Source: Nyssa sinensis
Taxonomy: Eukaryota; Streptophyta; Magnoliopsida; Cornales; Nyssaceae
NCBI GenBank assembly: GCA_008638375.1
Contig: CM018043.1
Span: 55,316,947 to 55,380,946 of the forward strand
Direction: 5' to 3'
DNA: 64,000 bases
The position numbers were made by a program, and so were the translations under genes. Under the pieces are notes generated by a model. It was given only the letters and a program-made list of their open reading frames with translations, did not search any database and was not told the origin of the DNA. This document shows, piece by piece, positions 35,645 to 48,200 of the stretch; within the stretch, counting starts at the first letter, position 1, and the number at the start of each line of letters is the position of its first letter.

Positions 35645-38600
35645 TGGCAGGTATTTCCATGTTCTCTAAATATTTTTTATACATGCGAGCTGATACCCAG
35701 GTAAATAATTACTTCTTTTTAATATTTTTGACAAGATATATTCATTTTTAACCACGACATAAATTTTTTTGCTCTATTTTTGGACAAATTTTGAACCCCA
35801 GTGATATTTCAGTAATATAAAACAATGGTGAACAACCAGTTTTTCCCTAATTGTGATAGGGAAGGGTTGATTTTTCTTTTACCCCCATAGTAAAAAGGAA
35901 GAAAATTACTTTTAGCCCAAAGTTTACCTCACTTCATTGTTCAGTGGAGAGTCTTGTCTGAATTTCAATTTGTTCAACCAGCTGCTGGCCTTCTGCCATT
36001 TTGTTATGCTTTTGCTCAATATGTTTCTCATTTACCAAAAACTCATTCAAAAAGAGCTATCATTTACCATCACTCCAAATAACAGTCAAATTACATAACA
36101 ATAGAAGAACCTCAAATAGCCATACTACAGAACTTCCATAAGCTTTTTGCTATACTGCCAGTGGAAGAAATCTTATATGTAGAAAGGATTAGCAGTTAAG
36201 ACTTTGTTACTGGGCTGTAAAAATTGATAAACTTGTATAACCAATTATTGTGTAGCTAAAATTTATTGCCTAAATAAGTTATGTATTATTATTTATTAAC
36301 ATCACAACGCTTGATCCTTAGCCTTTTTATTTTAGAGGATGACCTCTAACCAGTTGTTGCCTGGGGGTTTTATCTACCTTCGACAGATGGTCCCCATAAA
36401 ATGCAAATAACCCTGCTTACTATTCACCTTTTTTTTTCCAATCTGCGGGGCTTCCATGAAGCACCAAAAGCTACAATTTTCACGTGGTATGTCACCACTT
36501 TTGACAAGAAGCCTATCATTGCTGGGTAATTGTTATGAATTCACTCGAATTCTTGATAACTCGATCATTTTAAACCATTTTTTCTTCTTGGGTATATTGA
36601 CACGTTTTGTCACTTATGTTATATTCCGCATATATAAATGTGTTACTTTTAGGGTTCTAACTTATGAGAAGATAATTAACTTTGAATGAGTTATCATTGG
36701 ATATAAAAGATGATTTTTGAATTTGCGAGTATTTTATTCTTATAATCTTCTCGATATATAGTGAATTGATCATTTTTATTTATGAACATAAGTATCTTAA
36801 TCATATATTTTGTCTTTTTTATGTTTTTGATTTATTAGTTGGTTCTATCGCGTCCACACAACAACCATTATTGTTATCATGTTAGCATTGAATGCTAGTG
36901 GTTGATATTGGATAACTGTACTAGATTTGGGTTAAACCAAAATTATTGATGCATGCACACGCATTCGTTCACGGGTTCCTGTTACTTGCCTTGGAAAGAA
37001 AAACTTGGACAAGTTGTCGAGGCCGCGTCTATATCTATTTGGTCGTTGGCTATATCTCTTTCAGAGCTTTCATTTACTATATTTATTTATTTCGTGTTTT
37101 TTTGGGTAAACTCCAACAACTCCACTTTTAAGAAAATTTATGCACAAATAGGTTTATACAATAATGGTAATAACTTGAACATATATATATATATACACAC
37201 ACACACACATACAAGTCAAATAACAATCTGTTTTCAGGTTGGTATAATCCAAGCCAGAAGAAATCTAAAGAACTAGTCAACTAAGGTTATGTATACAAAA
37301 TCAAAGCGTAATTCTACTTGTATCAAATTTTTGTATCGAGGCAGAAAATTAAATAATGTACCTTGTTCACCAACAATGATGTGACTAATTGACATGTTGG
37401 TTTAATGGTACAAAGAAAGTGTAGACCTTTTTAATTCAGGAGTTTAGGGGGTTTAAAACTTTAGGCATGAGATTAAGAAGGGAATCTATTCAGAGGACAG
37501 GGAGTGATATTTGTTAATTTATTTTATATTACAAGTTATTTAATTTTGAAATTTTTTTAATAAAAAAGATGACGTGACAGTACAACTAACAGTTAAGATA
37601 TTTCAGCGTGTTTTCATAAAAGATGATATTTTTGTCAACAAAATATCGAGAGTATTCTTGAATTAAATGTTTTGAATTATTGTCCTTCAAGATTACTGAG
37701 TTTTTTTTTTTTTTAATAAATATATTTGATATAGAACATAAACAAAAATAGAAAAATAAGTTTTATTTTTCATTCTTGATTTTTTCACAAATGTTATTTA
37801 GAAATTTTATTTGGAAACATGAAATTGGAGTTTTAAAAATTTCAACTCCGAAGGATCGAATCTTCGCAACGTAATTAATACGTGTACACGAGACAAATGC
37901 ATAATGCATGTACGTAATTTGCATATACTAATCATATGGCAAAAATTGGATTTTTGTGACTAAACTTTTACAATTCTATAATACGAGTTCACTGTCTAAC
38001 AACAATAAAAAACACATACTTAACTTGCTTGAACTCGCCCTCCATTAACTTGAAATGTATGGAATAAGTCTTCCAAAACCAGATATTCACTGCGCACGTC
38101 ATTTGTTTAAGCAATTTAACCTACACAAAAAATAAAAGTAAAATAAAAATGAATGGGCATTGTTTGTCAAAATGATTGGCGACATTTCAATAGTCAATTG
38201 ATTAATGAAGACTGATAATATCAGTTAAACTGTCAATATCCATACACAATTTGATTGACTGTTGACCTATGCTCAGCTGGTAAGATTGAAATGTCAACCG
38301 CAGCTCAAATCAGAGTTTTGGAAAGTGCTGTTTGGATGGTCATAATGGAATTTGGAAGAGACCAAGCACTAGTAAGGTAATTTTAAAGCTTGGATGTGAC
38401 AGTGAATGCTTTACAATGAAGAGCCTCATGATCGTTAGATAACACAATGGATAGATCCGTACAAAGCTCTTAATGGCATTGATTTATTAGGTCTGTCCAA
38501 CTTTCTCTGTTCTTTGTTTGCAGTCCGCAATTAATATCAGAACATCTGAGAGACATGGATATGTTTTTGGAGACCAAAAAAACATTTATTTGCCTTAAAT

Positions 38601-39733
38601 GTCAATTTGCCTGTCATTTACCCATTTTATACATTCAAATGAAGGGCCATGCCCGGTGGCATCATGCCTCCAATGTCTCCGGTGGAAAGAGAAAGCCAGG
38701 ATGTAAAATTTGAAGAAAAATAGCTGAAAAAATAAAGAGAAAGTATTGGAAAGGAAAAGCAAAGAGTCAAATATATATTAAAATATAAAATAAACACTTA
38801 TTTTAATTATTATTGTTAAAATGCATGTGTAATTTTGTAGTAATTGGTGAAGACATAAACACGTTAACAGAATATAAATGAATTTTTTATATTAAAAAGG
38901 GTACTAAATAATGATAGCTAAAAATATTTACTTTATATTTTAATAAATTTTTTTTCTTTTCTTCCTCTCTCTTTTTCTTTCCATCACCCTCTTTTTTAGT
39001 TGGCTTGCTTCCAAATTTTCACTTCCCTTTCTCTCCTTTTATTAGAGACATATTTGTCTCTATTTGTCTTTTTAGATGACTAGCATCAGGAGGTTTTCTT
39101 GAATTTTCTTTGTCTCTGTCTTTTATTTATTTTTGTCTTTTATTTTAAATTTGGTTTGTGAGAGTAGACAGACCTTTCTATTACTGAAAAATCAAGAAGG
39201 CTGTTAGCAAATACTTAAAGGAGCTCCAGTTTAATAAATAAAAGTATAAAATATTCTTAATTGAAAGTCTCATCAAAACGATTCCCATGTTCTCAGCAGG
39301 CAAAAGGCTCATAGATAACAAGAAACAAAAAAGAAATAAAAATATTGAGAACACTCCATTGCTTATGATCTAAACTGGAATAAATAGTCCGCGACACTTG
39401 TCCACCATAACATATATTTCTCTATGCTTTTTTTTCTCCATGAGATGATTAAGAATATATATTGAGTTATTCAAAATTATTAAAGAGTGAATGAGAAATT
39501 GACTCTAAATATTATCACTTATATATATAATATTATGGTACCAAGAGTTTATGAAATGTTTGTGTCTCACATAAGTGGGACACGAAACTTTAAATAAGTA
39601 TATATATATATACAATTATATTAAACGAGAGTTTGGACCTCAAGGGACATTCAAATTTTGTGGATAAGAGAGCACCTAGCCCAAATTGGGTTCACCATGT
39701 GTGCTACCCTAGATTGAGTTTGAGCCTTGGCCT

Positions 39734-39768
<35 letters not shown>

Positions 39769-39889
39769 TTGAAAAAAAATTATTTAAATATTTTTTTATT
39801 TAAATTATATTTTCAAAACATTACCATTTTATTTGTTACTATTTAAACCAATCATAACGTAGTCATTTTGAATAAATTGAACAGTTATC

Positions 39890-40210
39890 ATAAAAAGCTA
39901 TGTGCTGCGGATAGTCACACCAATTCAAGCGTTATGTTTGGTCGGCATGAACAACCGCAACTATCGGAGGCTGTGACTGTTTGAACAATCACCAATCCCT
40001 ATATAAATACACTGGTCACCCTCATTGCGTTCATCTATTCCATTCATAATTGTTAGTCAATATACTGTATGAGAGAGTTATATACATAAGTTTAGATCAC
40101 TGGACATATAAATTGTTGTGTTTCATCTCTGTGTGAAGATCACTTCATCCTGAAAGGCAAACCTTGGCACAACTCGTAAATATTTAGTACGAGGGCGTAG
40201 TCTATCTTAA
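39890..40210 (+). promoter_or_regulatory. Possible promoter or retrotransposon LTR with TATA box
   Basis: TATATAAAT at 40000-40008 sits in a less AT-rich block and is followed by TCACCCTCATTGCGTTCATC. The arrangement suits a core promoter or a copia LTR R region. No downstream reading frame and no second LTR were found, so the assignment is speculative. Confidence 0.25.
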
Positions 40211-40516
40211 ATAGATAGTGTAAAATGTTAAACTTGGTCTGTCTGAAAATCTGTAAGTTTTATCTGATTTAGTTTCTTCTGATTTTCAATTTTCAATTCT
40301 GGAATTCTTAAACAATAAATTGTTTTTGTTTTTGTTTTTGTTTTAAGTTCTAATTCCAATTTTAAAATTTCTAAAATTGTTTTTTTAAACAGTGATCTGC
40401 TAGATTTTCAAAATAAAGTATTCTAATTCAATATGTTTTATAAAACAGTTTCTGTTTTAAATATGTTTTCCAAAAATAAATCTGATACCATTTTTCCTAA
40501 CAACTTGTCCATCATA

Positions 40517-40526
<10 letters not shown>

Positions 40527-40587
<61 letters not shown>
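40527..40587. repeat. (CT)n microsatellite, ~30 units
   Basis: An uninterrupted CT run of ~61 bp in the gene desert. Confidence 0.95.
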
Positions 40588-40591
<4 letters not shown>

Positions 40592-42093
40592 TTAACCACG
40601 AAGTCTACAAACTAGTTACCCTCTCTTTTGGTTTGTTAGAAGAGAATAGTCTTTAACAAGGAGTTCGTGAAAGCAATTTGAGTTGCAATTAGTCGTATGA
40701 TTAACGCTACATTTACCGGACTTATTTATCAATTAATTTTAAAAACACACGGATACATCAACATGTAAATAAAATAAATATATCTGATATTCCAAACATT
40801 TTTTCTAGTCATATTTTCCTCATAATCAGTTTTAACCACAAGTTTGAAAATGTTTTTAGGCATGAGAAAATTAATCATTCTCTAATCGCTTAAGTCATGT
40901 TTGGTATAGTAAAATAAACATTTTAAAAATATTTATTTTAATTTTTTTATTTTTTATTCTTATTTAATAAGATTAAAAATATCTATTTAAGAAATAAATA
41001 TTTAATTTAATTTAATTTAAATAAATAATTTTTATTTTATGAAATGTCTATTTTATGTTTACGTGTCAAACATGTCCTTAAAATTTAGCAGATAGATCAG
41101 ACCGCGTTACTAGAATCTATCTCTCCGAGTTTCAACCGTGTCCAAATCTGTTAGAAATCGATTTTACGCGCCGGATAAAAATCAAACTGTCAATCCATGC
41201 TGGTGACCCTCCGATATTTTTACTAGGATTTTCATTTATTATAATGGAAAATGATAGGCTCTCAGCATCAGGTAGGCCCCCGCAGTTTGCCCGCTTTAAT
41301 GGCTTTGTGGTCACTTTTGTTAAGGCAACGAGTTAGAGAGGAAGGGTAGAATCAATAAAGAAACAGACCCCACCGTACTACATTATAACAAGTTAATGCC
41401 TATATATATAAATGTCTCTTTCAGGAATACAATTCCCTGTTTGGAATCTAAAAATATTTTTCTCTGTTTCCAAAACCACCAATTCCTTTGCTTCTACTTA
41501 TAAAAAATGTTTTGGTTTTGTACTTTACAATTCAATCACAATTAGCTGAAAATAATAAAATAACCCAATAAGTGGAGTGGGTTTGGATTATTTCCTAATC
41601 AGTGATTTTTTTTATGAACGTGTAAGAGTATATGTGACAATTCCTGACCATGTCATAAAATTAATTGTAATTATAATTTTATTTGGTTGTTGAATTTTTA
41701 TTTAAATATATTTTATATTTAATTACAACTTTGATTGAACTCATTCGAGAAGTGTTTGAAAAATTAAATTTTGAGATATATAACTGTATGAACTTGTATT
41801 ATAAAATGTTTCAAAAATCATGTTTGATCCGATTAATTAAGTTGATGGTTTTAACTTAAATTTATATTTGAATAAAAATAATTAAAATAGTCTTTTAAAA
41901 ATTTATTTAAATTTATATTAAATATATTTTTACTTAAATTTATAAAATATATATTTACTCAAGTCTAAAGTTTTAATTTATAAAATATTGTTCATTTAGG
42001 TGCCAAATTTAAAATTTATAGATATTTGAGTAAAATTGCATGTAATTGTTAGAGAGGTTGATATGCTGTACACAAATTTGTACATATTTGAGT

Positions 42094-42097
<4 letters not shown>

Positions 42098-42134
<37 letters not shown>
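42098..42134. repeat. (TA)n microsatellite upstream of PUB5
   Basis: About 18 TA units, ~200 bp upstream of the inferred PUB5 transcript start region. Confidence 0.9.
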
Positions 42135-42137
<3 letters not shown>

Positions 42138-42319
42138 GGAAAGTTCAAAGCGTTCAAGAGAGGCTGCGTTTGGTGCTCGTTGACATGCCCCTTTTTCTCT
42201 TATGCTCTTTTTCTGCATAGCGCAGAACCTACCATCATCGTACTTTTCTCTCTATTTCTACTCGTTCTCGACGACCCAAGCAGCACCAACCAGTTATAGT
42301 AGATTGAGCTCAAAAATAA

Positions 42320-42846
42320 AACGATAAAGTAGTCACTCTCTTCTCTCTCAAAAATAGAGCTTTTTCTCTCTACAAATTTTTCGTTGTTGCTTTGTTTCAG
42401 TGGTACCTTTAAGGGCTAACTGTGTGGTCTCAAGGGTTTGTGAAAGATAAACAGTCGATTGGCTCCTTGTTTCTGGTTACCGTAGTACCTTTCAATTCTG
42501 GGTTTGTCTTTCTTTTTGTGGGCTTGTTTGTTTCTTTATTTGTTTGTATTATTCTATTCTTATCTATGAAGAAACAGTCCCGAGGGTTTGAATTCTCATC
42601 AGAATTGGGTCTCGTGTAAAAGAAAAAGATTATGTGCTCCGTTTATGGATATTTCTCATATATAGAACTTCTCTTGAACCCTCGTCTGTTGATTTACGGA
42701 AAAGAACCGTGAAAGCTTGAACTCTTTCTCAGAATTCAATCAATTTAAGGGAATTCTTGTGCTTCGAGAAGTGGGTTGTGGCCAATTTGATTCTCAGAGA
42801 GCTGAGGAGAGAGCTTCTCATCTTTATTATACTTCTCACATCACCG
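42320..42846 (+). other. PUB5 5'-UTR exon (non-coding)
   Basis: A pyrimidine-rich leader without a long frame ends CATCACCG|GTAAGTC at 42846/42847, a strong donor. The matching acceptor ATGCAG at 45208-45213 lies 17 nt before the PUB5 ATG. The 2367-bp 5'-UTR intron (42847-45213) carries a TRIM and two tiny retroposon scars. The transcript start (about 42320) is a guess. Confidence 0.6.
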
Positions 42847-43303
42847 GTAAGTCTTTTCATTACTTAATTTTTACCCAAATGATCCACCTAAATTCTAAGT
42901 ATGCTGATATATTGATATCAATCATATATTGCTACGGATTAATTTGTTGCCTGCTTTCTACCTTTGGAGTGTTATTAGATATCATTATGTTAAGGAACCT
43001 GTTATAGAATGGGCAATATTTCGCTGCAATTTGTACGCGATTTGGTCACCTGAAACTAAATCTTCCCCTGAAGTTATTATGACTCTGGGTCAAATTTTGT
43101 GCACGAATCCTTGTCATTCTTAAGATTTGTTTGTCATTTAGCCATTTTGGTGACGTTTGGCCTGTCATGGAGTGCTCTTAGTTTAAATAATGTCAAGAAA
43201 AACTTATGACCTCCTCATTCAAATTCTGTATAAAACACCAAAGACCCATTCTTCTGTGGCACAACTGATTCATTAAATTTCTAGAGGGGCATCACACAAG
43301 TCC

Positions 43304-43305
<2 letters not shown>

Positions 43306-43334
<29 letters not shown>
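43306..43334. repeat. (TA)n microsatellite in PUB5 5'-UTR intron
   Basis: About 14 TA units, 46 bp left of the TRIM. Confidence 0.9.
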
Positions 43335-43380
43335 GATATTCTCAATTTGTTTTTTCAACAAGGAAACAAACATAAAGCTT

Positions 43381-43749
43381 TGTTACGATTCTAAATAATT
43401 AAAAGACTTGATTTCACTCGTTCCATCAATCCTGGACTTTTGGCATAGTGGTCAGGTTCATAACATTTGGTATCAGAGCCGGTGCTATGGTACTGGTTTG
43501 AGTCGCGGAGGGGGCAACCTAGGGGGCTGGATTAGAATGTCTTGATATTATGTATGGGCATAGTGTCAAGTTACTGAATACTGAAAGTTAAGGGAAAGGG
43601 CTATCAACGGGTAGTGTTGATAGAGTGGGCTGCCGTGGACATCGGCTCGGAAGTGTGGTGGTTTGTTATTATCCTAAATAGCTAAAAGACTTGATTTCAC
43701 GCGCTCCATCAGTCTTAGGGCTTTTGGCGTATTGGTCAGGTTCATAACA
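43381..43749 (+). mobile_element. Complete TRIM (miniature LTR retrotransposon)
   Basis: Two direct repeats of 85 and 86 bp (43381-43465 and 43664-43749) both start TGTTA and end TTCATAACA, the proper TG...CA LTR form. They share AAAAGACTTGATTTCAC and TGGTCAGGTTCATAACA. Immediately after the first is TTGGTATCAGAGCCGG, an exact tRNA-iMet primer-binding site. The interior is only ~198 bp and non-coding. Total length is 369 bp, typical of terminal-repeat retrotransposons in miniature. Flanks AGCTT and AGTTC are at best an eroded 5-bp duplication. It lies in the same strand as PUB5, inside its 5'-UTR intron. Confidence 0.88.
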
Positions 43750-43833
43750 AGTTCTCATTAGTTCTATATGTATTTCTACAGATCATGACATTGTAATGGT
43801 TAAGATTTGTTGTTCTTCAGTATCTTGTTTACA

Positions 43834-43877
43834 AATGTTTGGGAGTTTTTTTTTTGGGTAATTAATGTTTGGGAGTT
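43834..43877 (-). mobile_element. Tail-only retroposon scar, 14-bp target duplication
   Basis: AATGTTTGGGAGTT is repeated exactly at 43834-43847 and 43864-43877. The 16-bp insert between reads on the minus strand AATTACCCAAAAAAAA. A poly(A)-ended insert with a 14-bp duplication fits target-primed reverse transcription that stopped almost at once. It lies in the PUB5 5'-UTR intron. Confidence 0.6.
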
Positions 43878-44427
43878 GAGCACTATTTAATTCATTTCAC
43901 TTTTGAAAGCAATACCTAAAATATAATATACTATTGATAAATCTGTATTGCAATAATAAAAGTTTGAGCCGTTATGTATGAGAATGTGAGTTGGAGTCTA
44001 GGGGCAGCTTCTTGCAAATAAATCGAAATGTTAGGTCTATACCTAGTCCACCCCTCACAACAACTCAGATTGATGACACTAGCATTAAATAATGGCCTTC
44101 GCATCTGAATTGCAACTAGCTTGTTTGTGTACTGTGCTCAAAACTAATTTATCAATTCTAACGTTCAGTGCAATTTAATTAAGCATGAATATAGAGGTGA
44201 GTGGAGGCACTTTGTATGAACATACATATAGGCTGATATATAAAAGGCTATTATCTAGTGTTGGTATCGCCAATTTAGGGTTTTGGGAAGGGTGGATTAG
44301 ATACAAACTTAATCTTTAGCATTTTATTAATCATAAAGTGGCTGTTCTCATACTGAAACACATGTTCTCAAATTTGGCAGCCTGGGCTCTTACCATTGCA
44401 CCATGTAATGTAAAAGTTAGTAAAGAT

Positions 44428-44476
44428 AAGCTAGTATATAGGTAAATTACCAAAAAAGGAAGCTAGTAAATAGGTA
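44428..44476 (+). mobile_element. Tail-only retroposon scar, 17-bp target duplication
   Basis: AAGCTAGTATATAGGTA (44428-44444) and AAGCTAGTAAATAGGTA (44460-44476) match at 16 of 17. The 15-bp insert between them is AATTACCAAAAAAGG, nearly the same as the insert at 43848-43863 in the opposite orientation. It lies in the PUB5 5'-UTR intron. Confidence 0.6.
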
Positions 44477-45230
44477 TATCTATGACCATTTTGTTCTTGT
44501 GTATAATGTTTTTTTATATATGTACATATGTGTGTATATGCACGGACATAAGTTTGTATATGCACATGAATAGTGCATATATATGTGCTAGGCATATGTG
44601 TGTGCATGTATGAACATGTGTATAAATTTACATGTCTATTATGTTTGATTATAAGTTTTGAGTGTCTATGAGGAAATACAAGGAAAATGACTGCGGAGAA
44701 AGAAAAAAGAAAATCTGTAGGCCATTTTCAAGTTTTGCAAGTTATTTTTATTTTTATTTCCAAAAAATTTGTGCAAAACACTTTACAATAATCCAAACAC
44801 CTGAAAAATGTTGAAATTGCACAGGTTATGTGATACAACTTTAATGAATTGTGTACCTTTGTTTATATTGACCCCTCTACTAAGCTCAGAGATGTGGTGC
44901 TTCAAAATTTAATGGAAATGCAGTTAATATCTTGCTTATTTCTTATATCAGTTTGATTTCATATTAGTTGCTTTACTATTGCTAATTTCCATTTGCAAAA
45001 AGACTGTTTTGTTTAAAAAATGAAGCTCTTCGGTTTGAGGCTCAGTTGTTTATTATTCTGCCCCTCCATTTCTCATTTTTCATCTCTTAGTATGTGAGAA
45101 TGTCATGTTAAATGTGTGTTGATCTGATACATCAATATATCCATACATTTATACTGCAATATGGATAAATATCCTGTAAAGACACATAATTTCAACCTTT
45201 TGATTGGATGCAGAGAGAAACTTTTCTTGG

Positions 45231-48200
45231 ATGGGGACTGATCTTGCTGAAGTACTGCCATCTCCTCATGCCATAAAGGTCATAAATGCTTTGCAGTAGT
45301 TCCTTTTTCCTGTTTTTGTCAGAATATTTTCCACTTTCATGCAGGCAATGTTCATATACTTTGATTCACTTTACTGGTATATCAAAAGTTTTTTTTTTGA
45401 TTAAGTTGTGATTAGAATTCGGCATCTGACAAATGAAGGTTGAATTTGTAGTGATGAGAAATTGTTTATATATATCACCATGACAAAGTCATCCACAAAC
45501 CTAAAAAATCTGTAATTCTTATAAATAGAGAGATGCTATGTTTCCTGTCGTTTCTGTTAAAGTCACTGTAGTCATGTAAACAACAAACATAAATTAAAGC
45601 CATGAGAAAGATATCTACCAAAAAAATAAAGCCATGAGAAAGATGTATGGTTGGTCAATGCTGTTTTTTTTTTTTGAAGAGGTTATGGTGTCCTCAAATT
45701 GAAAAACAAGCAGTATATCCAAATAAGTCTTGAGGAGAATGTGTATAAATGTGCTTTCCATGTGGAAGTTTAATAGGTTCTCTAACTGAAAAAGTCTCAT
45801 GTAATAGCTTTAATTTTTGTATTTTGAGCGATTTACTGCTTTTTAATTATTTATTACATAATGTTACAATAGTGCTCTTTATTTCAGTCATACTGTTTTA
45901 GATAGAATAAATCATTAATTATAGTCCATTATTGCAGGTGCATCGTTTAATGTGCACAGAACTATTGAAAATTGTTAATAGAATCTCAAAGATATTTCCA
46001 GAAATAGAGGCCGCTCGGCCTCGATGCTCGTCAGGAATAGAGGTGCTTTGCTTGTTGAACAGTGCAATTGAGAAAGCCAAGTCACTGCTTCAGGACTGCA
46101 GCGAATCAAGTAAGCTGTACTTGGTATGTATACCACAAGACTTTGAAAAAAAGTAGTTAGACATGTTAAATAAATTCAACTGAATATCTCCCATGTGAAA
46201 ATCATCATTTTTAGCAAACTGGAAAAAGAGTTAGGTGACTCAGTCCCTAAAGACCTTAACTTAGAGAAAAATAATTAGGAGAGTCATTCGGTGCATCGAA
46301 AAACTCATATTGGGTTGCTGTAAATTTTTTTTTTTTTTTTTATAGTTAATGAGGGGTTATTAACTTAAAAATATTGAAATAGTAAAGGCTAGTGAGTATA
46401 TTTCTGAGGTGATTTTCAACCCTTCATGTCCAATAAAATTAAGAGATATTGCAGGCCTATGGTTCTGCAGGTAGTGGTGAAGTCAGATTTATTTATTTAT
46501 TATTATTTTTTTGCAAAACTAGTGGTTAGCATGGTGCTGCCTTTTTATTTTTATTCTCCTTGGCCATGCTAGGAATTTACTTAGGTTTGCTTTGAGATGG
46601 ACCTTATGACCACTTATTCTTCCAAAAAAATCAATATTTGTGTATGTAAGGTTTTATGACAACCCTTGCCTTTTGATGGCTTTTATAAATAGAAAAGATG
46701 GAAACTAAATAAGTATGGTGATAGAGATGAATGTATGCTGTCAGACTCATGAAGAGGTAGAGGGAAAAGAAACAATTAACAGTTATTGAAGAACACTTTT
46801 GCCAGGAAATCAATTAATGAGAAATTAGGGGACTGAGATCATTTATCAGTGCTGATTGTTTGTTGTGCCCTTTTACAATGATTGCTCCTGTGTGGATAAT
46901 TTCATGGCCGTGTAGAATATGATGCAATTAGTTACACCCCCCCCCCCAAAAAAAAAAAAAAAAAAGAAAGAAAGAAAGAAAAAAAACCAAAAAAAGAAAG
47001 ATTGATAATTATTTAAGTACCTAAATCATTCTTGATTGCCAGTTTAACAATGATACTACTTCCCACCACATTTTCAGGCAATAAAAGCAAATGCGTTACT
47101 ATCCAGATGTGAAAAATCAAGGAGCTTATTGGAGCAAAGTTTAAGCCAAATTCAAAATATGGTTCCAGTAGTGTTGGCTGCGGAGGTTAGTCATATCACG
47201 TCCTTTTGGGGTCATTTGTTTCTGTTTTCCTTTTATTTTCCCTCGCTGGGGTGTGGGGGTGGACCTGAGTTGATGCGAGTAGACTTATTGATTGTTACTA
47301 TTATGTATGTGCTGAGAAACTCCTCAGGTATGGTTAAAAAATATTGAAGTGTCATTACCCTCCACCAATAGCACATGCTAATTTAGTATGCCTTATTTTT
47401 TTTTGCATGTTTACAGTATTACTTCTTGTACAAGTACGACTATGTGTTTTTGTAATTATTCCCATGTGAAATGTAGGAACAGTCAACTTCTTATTTTAAT
47501 TACAAAAAACTTTGCCTACACTTTATGAGAAATATAATATTGAAACCCTAATTTTGAATGCTGGATATGAATGGAGTATTTGACACTTATTTTTGTGAGT
47601 TGTATTGTTTTGTATTTCATTTTCTAAGGATTTGATAATTTTTCTTCACATTAGGTTTTATTCACTTTAATTTGTTGTAAAGTTTCAAGTGTATTTAAAG
47701 CAACACGAAAACGTGAAAGTAATCGAACACGTCGAATTCCTTGAAAACCAATTAACACGGGGACAACAAGAGAAAACTCTCTAAATTTGAAATTGTATGC
47801 ATTATTAATAAAAGATGTATATTATGAATCTATTACACTATATTTATAGAGCTAAAAGGCTATTAAAATGAAAATGATAGGAATTCATACTTGGTTTTAT
47901 ACAGAATTTGATAACTATTGTTTTAGATATCAAAGCAAGTAGAATTAAGTCTTCTATCAGGATTAATCTGAAGATAAAATTCTTTCATGTAAAATCGGTC
48001 CATTGGCATTGGTTCCCTTCATCATATATGTATGTAGGCTGCACGTGAACTGAGCTGAACCCATTGTTAAAGTGTTCAGGCTCGGCTCGGCTCAATATGA
48101 TTGTGTTCAAGGAGAAGTTTTGTGTGGACCGGATCCATTGACCAAAGTCAATGAACCTAGCCAATCACAGTTTTCCAATTAGGCAAAAGTTAGTTTTTTG

